Source of the DNA: Arthrobacter antibioticus
GTDB taxonomy: Bacteria; Actinomycetota; Actinomycetes; Actinomycetales; Micrococcaceae
DNA: 64,000 nucleotides
Reading direction: 5' to 3'
NCBI RefSeq assembly: GCF_030063205.1
Contig: NZ_JASISQ010000003.1
Coordinates: 1 to 64,000, forward strand
Numbering within the stretch: the stretch's first letter is position 1; the number at the start of each line of letters is the position of its first letter. Below the pieces are notes generated by a model. That model had not been told where the DNA came from. It saw nothing but the letters and a program-made list of their open reading frames with translations, and did not search any database. This document shows, piece by piece, positions 33,676-44,979 of the stretch. The translations under genes and the position numbers were made by a program.

Positions 33676-34833
33676 ATGAACAACTCCAGGAACCGCTACA
33701 GAACCGCAGGAGAAGGCCTACCCAGCCTGCCCTCGGATGGCCGAGCCCACAACCTCGCCCTCGCGCTCCGCACCCTGCACGCAGCAGGACCCATGAGCCG
33801 GGCAGACCTGTCCCGCGCCATGGGCTTGACACGGGTGACCATCTCCGATTTGGTCACCGAGCTCATTGCCCGCGGGCACGCTGTGGAATTGGGCCTTGAT
33901 GAAACAGTTCGTCCCGGAAAACCGGCAATATTGGTAGACATCAACCGGCGCGGACTGCAAATCATCGGCCTTGATTTGACTGAGAATGCCATTCTGCGCG
34001 CGGCCGTCATGGATCTAGACGGCATGATCCTCGCCAGCTTTGCCAGGCCCATCACCAACGAAACCGGCGAACAGCTGACCGCTCTGATTGTGGAACTGGC
34101 CCAGTCCGCCGTCGAACTGGCTACCGAAACGTTGCTGGGTATTGGCGTCGGCTCCCCCGGCATCGTGGATTCAGCGGGGGTGGTTCTCACTGCCCCGAAC
34201 CTTGGTTGGACAAACGTTCCGCTGCAGGCCATTATCCAGGAAGCCACCGGTCTCCCCACTCTTGTGCACAACGATGCCGACGCCGCTGTTCACGGCGAAT
34301 ACACCTTTGGTCACGGCGCTGATGACCTGATCCTGGTCCGAATTGGCCGCGGTGTTGGTTCCAGCCTGATGGTGGGAGGGGTACGCGCCCGTGGCGTTCA
34401 CTCGGCCGCAGGCGAGATCGGCCATGTCACCGTCGGAGCTCCGGAGGCAGACGCCATCGTATGCCAGTGCGGGCGAACAGGCTGCCTGGAAACCTGGCTA
34501 TCGGTCCCCGCCTTGCAAGCAGCTCTTGCCGCGACCACCCAAGAACATGACCCCAAAAAAGCCGCAGATGCAGTGTTGCACACGGCCGGGGAACGACTCG
34601 GAATTGCCCTTGCCCCCATTGTTGCGGCGCTTGATCTGGCAGAGGTTGTCCTCTGTGGTCCGCCGCAGCTATTGGAAGGGGCGCTGCTAGAAGGCGTCCG
34701 CGAAACGCTCGCTCACAGAGTACTTCGCCTCATACCACCCCCAACAAACGTCCGGCTCACGGACGAACCGGAAAATACTGTTCTGCGAGGAACTGCCGTC
34801 ATGGTCCTTTCCAACCAGTTGGGAGTGGATTGA
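33676..34833 (+). CDS. ROK-family transcriptional repressor (NagC/XylR type)
   Basis: 385 residues. An N-terminal winged helix-turn-helix (LALRTLHAAGPMSRADLSRAMGLTRVTISDLVTELIARG) precedes a ROK sugar-binding domain with GVGSPGIVDSAGVV, VHNDADAAVHGEYTFG, GEIGHVTVG and the intact zinc motif CQCGRTGCLETW. The kinase-type DxGGT motif is replaced by GLDLTENA, as expected for a regulator. It heads the operon for sugar ABC uptake and a GH3 hexosaminidase, so its effector is probably the imported amino sugar or its phosphate. Confidence 0.9.
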   Translation: MNNSRNRYRTAGEGLPSLPSDGRAHNLALALRTLHAAGPMSRADLSRAMGLTRVTISDLVTELIARGHAVELGLDETVRPGKPAILVDINRRGLQIIGLDLTENAILRAAVMDLDGMILASFARPITNETGEQLTALIVELAQSAVELATETLLGIGVGSPGIVDSAGVVLTAPNLGWTNVPLQAIIQEATGLPTLVHNDADAAVHGEYTFGHGADDLILVRIGRGVGSSLMVGGVRARGVHSAAGEIGHVTVGAPEADAIVCQCGRTGCLETWLSVPALQAALAATTQEHDPKKAADAVLHTAGERLGIALAPIVAALDLAEVVLCGPPQLLEGALLEGVRETLAHRVLRLIPPPTNVRLTDEPENTVLRGTAVMVLSNQLGVD

Positions 34834-34906
34834 ATCACCTGCACCATCCCGTTCAGGCACGGATTACCTCTAAGTAGTCACGGCCGCCCCTTTTGAGAGG
34901 TACAGC

Positions 34907-36247
34907 ATGAAAAAGAAGTACATAGGAGTAGCAGCCGTCGCGGCCGCCACTCTGGCATTATCAGCTTGCGGAGGCTCCACCGCAGCAAACAACCCGGCCG
35001 ACAACGCTGATCGCTCCATCACGTTGTGGCTGGTTGGTGGCGACACCAGCGATGATCTGCGCACCTACTTGACCGATACGTTCAAGACTAAGACCGGCGC
35101 CACGTTGAAGATTGAAGAGCAGGGCTGGGGTGACATCGTTACTAAAATGACCACAGCCATGCCGGATGCCAAGAACACTCCGGATGTAGTGGAAATGGGC
35201 AACACCCAGTCACCCACCTTCACCAACATCGGCGCATTCAGCGATATTTCGGATATGTATGAAGAATTGGGGGGCGAGAAGCTCCTGCCGTCCTTCGTTG
35301 AAGCAGGTGCCGTGGATGGCAAGAACTACACCTTGCCTTACTACTTCGGCTCGCGCTACATGTTCAACCGCACGGATGTCTGGACGGAAGCCGGTATCCA
35401 AACGCCCAAGACGCTGGATGAGTTCAACTCAGCTGTACAGACAATCACCGAGAAAAACCCGCGCGACATCAAGGACTTCTCGGGTTTCTTCTTGGGTGGT
35501 CAAGACTGGCGTAACGGCGTCTCCTGGATCTTCGCCAATGATGGCGACTTAGCCAAGAAGCAGGACGGCAAGTGGGTTTCCACCTTGTCTGACCCGAACA
35601 CGATCAAGGGCCTGACTCAGCTCCAAGGCATCTACAAGAACGCCTCCAAGGCACCTGCAGATGCTAAGGATGCCACTCCGTGGTTGTACATCAACGACAC
35701 TGACGTGATCCTCGATGATGACGGCAAGCCCACTGGCGAGACCAACCTCGCTGCAGCCACCATCATGGCTCCGGGCTGGGCTCACTGGTCCATTGGTGAC
35801 GCTGTGAAGAAGGATGGCAAGGATGCTCGCGAGTGGAACGATAAGACCTTTGGTGCTTTTGTTCTCCCCGGCAATGACGGCAAGCCCGCCCCGGTTTTGG
35901 CAGGTGGCTCCAACATTGGTATCTCCGCTGCATCCAAGAACCAGGACTTGGCCAAGGAACTGATGCGCATTATCTACTCCGCTGACTACCAGAAAATGCT
36001 CGGTGGCGCAGGCCTCGGCCCGGCTAACGCCGAATACGTAGATGCTCTTGGCACAGACCAGTTCGCCAAGGCTGCCATTGCCTCAGCCTCCAACTCCAAG
36101 CTAACCCCCGCCGCTCCGGGCTGGGCAGCTGTTGAGTCCTCCTCAATTCTGGAAGAGTTCTTCGGCAAGATCCGTGACACGGATGATCTGGCTGCTCTGG
36201 CCAAGGAATACGACGAAAAGATCACCCCGAAACTGAACTTGAAGTAA
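34907..36247 (+). CDS. Sugar ABC transporter substrate-binding lipoprotein
   Basis: 446 residues with a lipoprotein signal ending LALSACGG (Cys21), so it is tethered outside the membrane. The mature part is a family 1 (MalE-like) solute binder: ITLWLVGGD, FKTKTGATLKIEEQGWGDIVTKMTTAM, PDVVEMGNTQSPTF and YYFGSRYMFNR. It captures a mono- or oligosaccharide, probably an amino sugar judging from the GH3 enzyme in the operon. A strong hairpin separates it from the permease genes. Confidence 0.9.
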   Translation: MKKKYIGVAAVAAATLALSACGGSTAANNPADNADRSITLWLVGGDTSDDLRTYLTDTFKTKTGATLKIEEQGWGDIVTKMTTAMPDAKNTPDVVEMGNTQSPTFTNIGAFSDISDMYEELGGEKLLPSFVEAGAVDGKNYTLPYYFGSRYMFNRTDVWTEAGIQTPKTLDEFNSAVQTITEKNPRDIKDFSGFFLGGQDWRNGVSWIFANDGDLAKKQDGKWVSTLSDPNTIKGLTQLQGIYKNASKAPADAKDATPWLYINDTDVILDDDGKPTGETNLAAATIMAPGWAHWSIGDAVKKDGKDAREWNDKTFGAFVLPGNDGKPAPVLAGGSNIGISAASKNQDLAKELMRIIYSADYQKMLGGAGLGPANAEYVDALGTDQFAKAAIASASNSKLTPAAPGWAAVESSSILEEFFGKIRDTDDLAALAKEYDEKITPKLNLK

Positions 36248-36256
36248 ACATAGTTA

Positions 36257-36289
36257 GCGGTGGCCGAGGCGAAGAACCTCGGCCACCGC
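36257..36289 (+). terminator. Intercistronic hairpin between binding protein and permease genes
   Basis: GCGGTGGCCGAGG and CCTCGGCCACCGC form a perfect 13-bp stem with a seven-base loop followed by ATCTTTT. It likely attenuates read-through or protects upstream mRNA so that the binding protein is made in excess of the permeases. Confidence 0.75.
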
Positions 36290-36365
36290 ATCTTTTCGCC
36301 ACCGCAAGAAAAAACTGCCCCGCAGGCAGGAGAACCACGGCCACCGCCGTCACGAAAGGCCCCCT

Positions 36366-37328
36366 ATGTCCACGGACGCCCCAGCGCCTCCAGCTACTCG
36401 CAGAATGAGTAGGCCGGCCCCGTCGAACAGTTTCGTCCCACGCAAGAAAAAGACTTCTAAGGTCCCTTTCTTCCTCATTTTGCCCACCATTATTGTCCTG
36501 CTTGCAGCACTGGGCTATCCCGTGATTTGGCAGACCATCACTAGCTTCCAGGAATTTGGTCTCAAGCAACAGTTTGGCGTCCAACCCGAATTTGTTGGTT
36601 TAGCTAATTACACTGCCTTGCTCACCAACCAGGAATTCTGGGTTGTCCTTGGCCGTTCACTGCTCTACTGCTTCATCTGTGCCGGCGCAACCGTGCTCAT
36701 CGGAGGCTCGCTAGCCTTGCTGATGAAACGGGTTGGCACCTTCGCTCGGCTGGTATTGCAAGTTTCCCTGCTCCTAGCCTGGGCCATGCCCATCGTGGCA
36801 GCCATGACCGTATGGGTCTGGCTTATTGATTGGCGCCGCGGAGTACTTAACTGGCTACTCGTCCAGTTTGGCATTGATGCCCAAGGCCACAACTGGTTAG
36901 CGGACCCGGTCACGTTCTTTATCATCGCCGTCGTCATCGTTGTGTGGATCAGCGTGCCCTTTGTGGCCTTAAGTATCTACGCGGGCCTAACCCAGATTTC
37001 CGGCGAAGTCCTCGAGGCCGCGGCTATAGACGGCGCCAGCGGTTGGCAGCGTACCCGGTTTATCATCATGCCGCTGATTGCCCCGGTGCTCTCCATCGTG
37101 TTGCTGTTGCAACTCATCTGGGACTTGCGTGTATTCACACAGATCAAGCTGCTCCAGGATGCCGGTGGCATCGCGAACGAGACAAACCTGCTTGGCACCT
37201 ACATCTACCAGCTAGGTGTTGGCTCAGGCGACTTCGGTACGGCCAGCGCCGTTTCCATCCTGCTTTTGATCATCACCGTTGCCATCAGCTGGTACTACGT
37301 CCGCTCCCTGATGAAGGAAGAAGTATAA
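36366..37328 (+). CDS. Sugar ABC transporter permease, MalF-like
   Basis: 320 residues with six predicted membrane helices, starting LPTIIVLLAALGYPVIWQTITSF. The cytoplasmic EAA loop that docks the ATPase reads ISGEVLEAAAIDGASGWQRTRFIIMPLI. Partner of the following MalG-like permease, with one base between the genes. No ATPase gene is in the operon; actinobacterial sugar importers of this family commonly share one MsiK-type ATPase encoded elsewhere. Confidence 0.91.
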   Translation: MSTDAPAPPATRRMSRPAPSNSFVPRKKKTSKVPFFLILPTIIVLLAALGYPVIWQTITSFQEFGLKQQFGVQPEFVGLANYTALLTNQEFWVVLGRSLLYCFICAGATVLIGGSLALLMKRVGTFARLVLQVSLLLAWAMPIVAAMTVWVWLIDWRRGVLNWLLVQFGIDAQGHNWLADPVTFFIIAVVIVVWISVPFVALSIYAGLTQISGEVLEAAAIDGASGWQRTRFIIMPLIAPVLSIVLLLQLIWDLRVFTQIKLLQDAGGIANETNLLGTYIYQLGVGSGDFGTASAVSILLLIITVAISWYYVRSLMKEEV

Positions 37329-37329
37329 A

Positions 37330-38169
37330 ATGCGGCTGAAATCCGTCTCCAACACCCTATACACGTTGCTGGCATTGGTAGTTGCTGCCTTGTGGGCGTT
37401 CCCCGTCTACTGGATGTTCAACTCATCTTTCCTGCCAAACATCGTCTTGCAGTCCACAACACCGACTTTTCTGCCTTTCGGCGGGTCGCTGGATAACTTC
37501 AAGAATGCCCTCAGCGATGGCACATTCATGAAGGCACTTGGCATTTCATTGGCCGTCACCCTGACTACGGTTGCGGCTGTGCTGATTATTGCTTTCCTTG
37601 GTGCGCTGTCCATCAGCCGTTTCAAGTTCAAGGGCCGGAAGTCTTTCATTCTTGCCTTGCTGCTGATCCAGATGCTCCCCGCTGAAGGAATGTTCATTGC
37701 CCAGTACAAGATGATGAGCTCGGTTGGCATGCTGAACAACATCATTGGGCTGACAGTTCTTTACACGGCGGCAGTAGTCCCGTTCACGGTGTGGATGCTG
37801 CGTGGGTTCGTTGCCGGCGTTCCGGCAGAACTTGAAGAGGCCGCCATGGTTGACGGGCTTTCCCGTACGCAGGCATTCTTGAAGATCACCTTCCCGCTGC
37901 TCGCCCCAGGCTTGGTGGCATCCGGAGTGTACGCATTTTTGCAGGCATGGAACGAGTTCACGGTGGCATTGGTCATTATGACCGAGGACCAAAGCAAAAC
38001 GCTGCCGCTCTGGTTGCGCGGCTTTGTTCAGGCTTCGGCCAACCGTGAAACGGACTGGGGCATGGTGATGGCCGCCTCAATGCTGGTAGCCGTTCCGGTG
38101 ATTATCTTCTTCTTGATTGTCCAGGGCAAAATGAGCTCCGGTCTTGTCAGCGGTGCGGTGAAAGGCTGA
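37330..38169 (+). CDS. Sugar ABC transporter permease, MalG-like
   Basis: 279 residues, the usual size of the second permease. It begins with a helix (LYTLLALVVAALWAFPVYWMFNSS) and has the EAA loop VPAELEEAAMVDGLSRTQAFLKITFPLLAPG and the characteristic LQAWNEF segment. The stop overlaps the start of the GH3 gene by one base (TGATGG), so all four downstream genes appear translationally linked. Confidence 0.91.
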   Translation: MRLKSVSNTLYTLLALVVAALWAFPVYWMFNSSFLPNIVLQSTTPTFLPFGGSLDNFKNALSDGTFMKALGISLAVTLTTVAAVLIIAFLGALSISRFKFKGRKSFILALLLIQMLPAEGMFIAQYKMMSSVGMLNNIIGLTVLYTAAVVPFTVWMLRGFVAGVPAELEEAAMVDGLSRTQAFLKITFPLLAPGLVASGVYAFLQAWNEFTVALVIMTEDQSKTLPLWLRGFVQASANRETDWGMVMAASMLVAVPVIIFFLIVQGKMSSGLVSGAVKG

Positions 38170-39584
38170 TGGTTATGAAATCTTCCCAACTTCGACGTTT
38201 GGCTGCCGGATCACTGATGCCAGGATTTGTTGGCACCACGGCACCGCAATGGCTTCTTGAAGCGTTCGACGACGGTTTGGCCGCGGTGTGCTTGTTTGGC
38301 ACCAACCTGCAGTCATGGGAGCAGTTGAGTGATTTGTGCACTCAATTACGCCAACGCGCACCCCACGCGTTGCTTTCAGTAGACGAAGAGGGCGGTGACG
38401 TCACACGGCTGCATTACCTGACCGGCTCAAACCAACCAGGCAATGCCGTCTTGGGCCGCCTGAATGATCTGGAAGCCACCACCGCCTCAGCCGCAGCGAT
38501 AGCTAGTGAACTTGCCGCTTTTGGCATCAATTTGAATCTGGCCCCCGATGCGGATGTGAACTCCGCAGCAGATAACCCTGTCATTGGATCGCGGAGCTTC
38601 GGCGCCTCGCCGCAGCTTGTGTCTGCACACACCATTGCGTGGATTGACGGGATGCAGAGCACCGGCGTGGCAGCGTGTGCCAAGCATTTCCCGGGGCACG
38701 GAGACACCTCCACTGATTCCCATGTGGATCTACCCCGCATTTTAGTGGATGCGCAAACACTGGCGGCGCGGGAGTTGTTGCCTTTCCAGGCGGCAGCGGC
38801 TGCCGGAGTGGCAAGTATTATGACCAGCCACATCATCGTTGACGCTTTGGATCCGCAGAATCCAGCCACGTTCTCGCGCATTGTGCTGATGGATGTGCTG
38901 CGCGGCCAGCTGGGCTTCACTGGCGCTATCATCACAGACGCACTGGATATGGTGGGCGCCTCCGGAGAGATCGGCGTTCCGGCAGCAGCGGTTAAGGCTC
39001 TAGCTGCTGGCGCTGACCTGCTGTGCATTGGTTCGGAAACAACACAAGAGCAGTACCTGCAGGTTCTTGATGCCATCGAGGCTGCTGTTGTGGATGGAAC
39101 TCTTCCGCTCTCACGCCTGCGCGATGCTGCTGACCGCACTGCGGAATTGGAAGCCAACTACCCCGCCACGGTCAGCCTGACACCGGAGGCTATTTCGGCA
39201 CCGGATCCTGTTCCCACACCAGGAGGCATCCGTGCCGCCTTTGAGGTCACACCCAAAGCCGTATCCTGGCTGGAAGACCCCTCGGATGCTGCCCTGGTTC
39301 AGGTTGAAACCACCACCAACTACGCTGTGGGAGTGGTCCCCTGGGGACCTGCGGCAACGGGTGCCACGGTTGACGTTGCTCAGCTTGTGCCTGGACAAAA
39401 GGTGGCTGTTTCCGGACGTGGACTGGCCAAGGACCACCAGGTGTGGGAAGTTGCACAGACGTTGCGCGCCGCGGGACACCACACCATAGTGGTGGAATGC
39501 GGATGGCCTCGCGGTGGCGCCGATATTGTCACCTATGGGGCCTCACTTGCCGTCTCCGAAGCCCTCGTGGAGCTGCTTAGCTAG
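38169..39584 (+). CDS. Glycoside hydrolase family 3 beta-N-acetylhexosaminidase
   Basis: 471 residues with no signal peptide, so it probably acts on imported sugar in the cytoplasm. The GH3 N-terminal domain shows LLSVDEEGGDVTRL, the NagZ-type loop KHFPGHGDTSTDSHVDLP with the His general acid/base, and IITDALDMVGASGE with the Asp nucleophile. This loop distinguishes N-acetylhexosaminidases from other GH3 enzymes. The C-terminal 130 residues form an additional domain. It would release GlcNAc from chito- or muro-oligosaccharides taken up by the preceding transporter. Confidence 0.88.
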   Translation: MVMKSSQLRRLAAGSLMPGFVGTTAPQWLLEAFDDGLAAVCLFGTNLQSWEQLSDLCTQLRQRAPHALLSVDEEGGDVTRLHYLTGSNQPGNAVLGRLNDLEATTASAAAIASELAAFGINLNLAPDADVNSAADNPVIGSRSFGASPQLVSAHTIAWIDGMQSTGVAACAKHFPGHGDTSTDSHVDLPRILVDAQTLAARELLPFQAAAAAGVASIMTSHIIVDALDPQNPATFSRIVLMDVLRGQLGFTGAIITDALDMVGASGEIGVPAAAVKALAAGADLLCIGSETTQEQYLQVLDAIEAAVVDGTLPLSRLRDAADRTAELEANYPATVSLTPEAISAPDPVPTPGGIRAAFEVTPKAVSWLEDPSDAALVQVETTTNYAVGVVPWGPAATGATVDVAQLVPGQKVAVSGRGLAKDHQVWEVAQTLRAAGHHTIVVECGWPRGGADIVTYGASLAVSEALVELLS

Positions 39585-39602
39585 GCTGCCACTTCGCTAA
39601 AC

Positions 39603-40100
39603 TTATACTTCCAAGCGGTACACGCGCAGCATTTTGCCATTCTCCGGGACGGGCCAGTCTCGCTCGGGCACCCTAACGAATCCCATCTTCTGGTACAGCG
39701 CATGGGCACCATGCCAGTCATCGCCGGTGGTCAGGCTCACCGCGTTGATACCGTCCATGGCACGTGCTCTCTCCAGAATTGCCGCCACCATGGCTGTCCC
39801 GGCACCGCTGCGTTGAATAGCCGGGTCCACCACCAACAGGCGGAACTCGAGTTCATCCGGCAGTGCAATATCAGCCCAGACATCTCCAAACACGGCCAGG
39901 GTCGCCGAGCCGACCACCACTTGCGCACTTTCGGCAACAATGACAGTTGCCACAGCTGCCCGCTCCCCTACACGTAGGATCTTCTGCATATAGGGGTATT
40001 CAATGCTGTCAAAGTAGCCGGCGCCAAGGTATGCCTCGGCCGTAATCCGGGCCACTATCTCATAATCTGCTTCGGTGATGGGCCGGACAATCTGTGTCAT
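39603..40100 (-). CDS. GNAT-family N-acetyltransferase
   Basis: 165 residues from the ATG at 40100 (MTQIVRPITEADYEIVARITAEAY). The acetyl-CoA site follows the GNAT pattern: FRLLVVDPAIQRSGAGTAMVAAILERAR, then VSLTTGDDWHGAHALYQKMGFVRVPERD. The acceptor is unknown. The open frame continues upstream to 40316 through the palindromic repeat, but those residues are not family-like. Convergent with the GH3 gene, 18 bp away. Confidence 0.85.
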   Translation of the reverse strand: MTQIVRPITEADYEIVARITAEAYLGAGYFDSIEYPYMQKILRVGERAAVATVIVAESAQVVVGSATLAVFGDVWADIALPDELEFRLLVVDPAIQRSGAGTAMVAAILERARAMDGINAVSLTTGDDWHGAHALYQKMGFVRVPERDWPVPENGKMLRVYRLEV

Positions 40101-40273
40101 GTCTCTAGTTTCTCTGGATGCTAATGCCTGGTGAATGCGCCACCACGGTGGAACGTGCCTTCCTAGTCTTCCGTATCGAGGTGTCACTGAGGAAATTCGT
40201 AGCCATTTCGCCGCATTTTCAGGCCACCAGGAAGAAAAACGACGCCCACATCCGCAGAATCTCCTAATCCTGA

Positions 40274-40334
40274 TTCGTTTAAGCAGCTCCTGTGGGTGTT
40301 CGGGCCAAACACCCACAGGAGCTGCTTAAACGAA
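40274..40334. repeat. Long palindromic element, copy 2 (perfect)
   Basis: Arms at 40274-40300 and 40308-40334 are perfect 27-nt inverted copies (core CGTTTAAGCAGCTCCTGTGG) with a seven-base loop. It is a second copy of the element at 7522-7577, here in the 310-bp gap between the divergent GNAT and AbiEi-like genes, where a terminator is not expected. I see no gene or other clear site in the rest of 40101-40411. Confidence 0.9.
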
Positions 40335-40411
40335 ATGAAGGGCAGGGGCAGATGCCGCGAACCTGTGGATAACCGGCCGCAGGGTGGGCGTTTCTAGGCA
40401 AGACTTGATAG

Positions 40412-41338
40412 ATGGTTAGCAGACCGCCACTTCCTGCCGCGTTGGGACGGAGGTCCTTCACTTACGAAGAAGGGCTCTCCGCCGGTGCGACCCTGAGCAG
40501 GATGCGCGCCAAGGACCTCTCCAGTCCCAGCCGGCAAGTTCGGGTGCCGCGGGGAGAATCGCAGAATCTACTTGACCGGGTTCGCCCGTATATTGCATTG
40601 TGTGATCGTGGCTGCATCTCCCATGTCACGGCTGCCCAATTACATGGGATGCCGCTTCCGTGGTTCGAGCAAGATATCAAAACTGTCCACATCACCCGGC
40701 CCGCCGCATCAGTTCAGCCGCGGCGCAAGCACATCATTGGGCATAGCATCAGACTGCCGGGGGAAGACATCATGGACTTTGGCGGTGTACCTGTAACAAC
40801 CCCCGCCCGGACGTTCTTAGATCTGGGTCACATCCTGGATCTGCAAACGCTTGTTGCCGTTGCAGATTTTCTGATTTGTGCGCACAATCGGCATTTTGAG
40901 CCACCAAAGTTAGCCATCATCTCCGCTGCCGAACTGCGCGCCTACATCGCCAGTAAGCACAATGTCCGCGGTCTCACCAAGGCCAGAGCCGCCGTGGAGT
41001 TGATGCGTGTTGGTGTGGACTCGCCGAGGGAAACTCGTTTGCGCCTGCTCTTACAGCGGGCGGGGCTTCCCACATTCACCACAAATTACTCCATAGCCGG
41101 GGATCCACCGGTGGCACCTGACCTTGCCTGCGAAGAGTACAAGACATGCGCTGAGTATGAAGGGGACATCCACAAGACATCCCAGAAACAGCTTTTCGAC
41201 CGCAACCGGGATGTGCGCACGGCCGCTAGAGGCTGGCAACAAGTAAAGGTATACAAATCCGATATGCAGCGAGGTGACGCGTTTGTCATCGCCATGGTCG
41301 CAAAAGCCCTCAAGCAACAGGGCTGGCATCCAGGCTGA
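40412..41338 (+). CDS. AbiEi-antitoxin-like protein with DUF559 nuclease-fold domain
   Basis: 308 residues. The N-terminal 200 residues resemble the type IV AbiEi-like antitoxin/regulator fold common in actinobacteria (a wHTH-like segment, then VTAAQLHGMPLP, TVHITRP and VPVTTPARTFLDLG). The C-terminal part (ETRLRLLLQRAGLP, then PDLACEEYKTCAEYEGDIH) matches DUF559, a Vsr-like restriction-endonuclease fold; the PD...E-x-E pattern departs from the usual PD...E-x-K/D. No AbiEii-type nucleotidyltransferase toxin is adjacent. Function unknown; family assignment is from motif memory. Confidence 0.6.
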   Translation: MVSRPPLPAALGRRSFTYEEGLSAGATLSRMRAKDLSSPSRQVRVPRGESQNLLDRVRPYIALCDRGCISHVTAAQLHGMPLPWFEQDIKTVHITRPAASVQPRRKHIIGHSIRLPGEDIMDFGGVPVTTPARTFLDLGHILDLQTLVAVADFLICAHNRHFEPPKLAIISAAELRAYIASKHNVRGLTKARAAVELMRVGVDSPRETRLRLLLQRAGLPTFTTNYSIAGDPPVAPDLACEEYKTCAEYEGDIHKTSQKQLFDRNRDVRTAARGWQQVKVYKSDMQRGDAFVIAMVAKALKQQGWHPG

Positions 41339-41352
41339 GAAAAATTAGCGGA

Positions 41353-42198
41353 TCACTCACTGGTTGGGGCGAAGCCGCCTTCTAAGCCCGGCACGCACGC
41401 GGCGGTCCATACCGCCAGCACTTCTTCGCGGGTGGGTAGCCCCTCAACTGCCGGGCTCAGAACAGGACGGTGCACCCAGGCACCGGCTTCTCCAGCTATC
41501 AGTCCACCGGCTGCGAAGTCGTGCTCAAACAGGCCGTATTCCAAGTAGGCATCAACCGATCCTTCAGCCACAGCGCACAATTCAAGGGCTGCCGAACCCA
41601 AACGGCGGAAATCACCAAAGTGATCCATTCGAGTGTTCAACTCGGACACCAGCTGGCGGCGCACCACAGGGTCATAGGTCAGTGCCGTTGACAGCAGCGT
41701 CCCACCCCGTGCTTGAACAGGACCGTTGAGACGGCGAACCGATTGCACACCGTCGGCCCGGATTTCATCTAGCCACGCCCCACCATCGAGGGAGGCAAAG
41801 TAGATCCTCCGCAGGGCGGGTGCGTTGACCACCCCGGCCAACCATTCGCCGTCGGGCCCCATCACCGCCACCGAAGTTCCGTAGTAGGCAATGTTACGGA
41901 TGAAATTCATGGTGCCGTCGAGGGGATCGATGCTCCACCGGTACCCCGAAGGATCGGCGGGCAGGGCAGGCGCAAGTTCTTCCCCGGTGATGACGTCGTG
42001 CGGGCGGGCGCCGGTGATAACAGCCCGCACAGCATGTTCGGCGGCCAGATCAAAAGCTGTCACCCAATCGGCGTCGGACGACTTTTCCGTGGCCCCAAAA
42101 CCATCAGGATCCCGGACAGCCAGCACGGCGGCACCCGCTGCGGCAGCGCGCAAAGCAACATCAAGTAGTTCGGCAACTAATACGGCGTTCGGGGTCAT
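41353..42198 (-). CDS. Inositol monophosphatase family protein
   Basis: 281 residues of the Mg2+-dependent IMPase/histidinol-phosphatase/CysQ superfamily. The metal motifs are GEELAP (Glu), WSIDPLDGTMNFIRNIAYYGTSVAV (Asp, Asp) and the last Asp in the FEHDFAAGGLIAGEAGA region. Substrate could be inositol phosphate, histidinol phosphate or another small phosphate ester. It follows ligA at 36 bp on the same strand. Confidence 0.87.
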   Translation of the reverse strand: MTPNAVLVAELLDVALRAAAAGAAVLAVRDPDGFGATEKSSDADWVTAFDLAAEHAVRAVITGARPHDVITGEELAPALPADPSGYRWSIDPLDGTMNFIRNIAYYGTSVAVMGPDGEWLAGVVNAPALRRIYFASLDGGAWLDEIRADGVQSVRRLNGPVQARGGTLLSTALTYDPVVRRQLVSELNTRMDHFGDFRRLGSAALELCAVAEGSVDAYLEYGLFEHDFAAGGLIAGEAGAWVHRPVLSPAVEGLPTREEVLAVWTAACVPGLEGGFAPTSE

Positions 42199-42234
42199 GG
42201 AGATCCTTTACAAGGTGATTGGTGGAGCGAGAAG

Positions 42235-44577
<2,343 letters not shown>

Positions 44578-44709
44578 TTAGGCACTGTGGTGCACCACCG
44601 CTTATTCCATTTCTTAACAGAACAAACCCACAGTAGTGGAGGAATGTAGGCCACTTGGGCACTATTTTCTCGCCAGTACTGCAGGTTTGTTTGAGCTTGT
44701 GGGCTCTGC

Positions 44710-44979
44710 TTACTTGGAAGCGTCGAGCTGCTGCTGCTTCTGCTTGTTCACAATGACCTTGACGTCGCCGAGGTCGCTGATGACGCGGGCAAGTGACTTC
44801 TTGGACGTGGGCCACTGGGTGCCCTTGAAGCGGGTGGCGTCGGGGCCTTCCCACTGAACGGACTGTGCCTTGCTGTCCAGGGTAGACATGACCTGAGTGA
44901 TCTGGTCAATGGCGGTGCCGAGCTTTGAGGCCAAATCGGCCATGTCCTGGGGATCGTTACCAATCATTCCAGCTGCCAT
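44710..44979 (-). CDS. WXG100-family secreted protein
   Basis: 89 residues from the ATG at 44979, preceded by AAGGA eight bases upstream; an upstream ATG at 44988 would have the ribosome site too close. The helix-turn-helix hairpin of ESAT-6/EsxA proteins is clear: a first amphipathic helix, the turn motif VQWEGPDATRF with W-E-G, then a second helix, ending in a Gln/Lys-rich tail. Such proteins are exported by type VII systems as dimers. It is the last gene of the large operon, 175 bp after the EssC-like ATPase, in the normal order for its cognate motor. Confidence 0.88.
   Translation of the reverse strand: MAAGMIGNDPQDMADLASKLGTAIDQITQVMSTLDSKAQSVQWEGPDATRFKGTQWPTSKKSLARVISDLGDVKVIVNKQKQQQLDASK

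Noticed and set aside
40274-40334. Simple transcription terminator
   Set aside because: It lies upstream of both flanking genes, which diverge from it, and has no U-tract; a second copy exists elsewhere.
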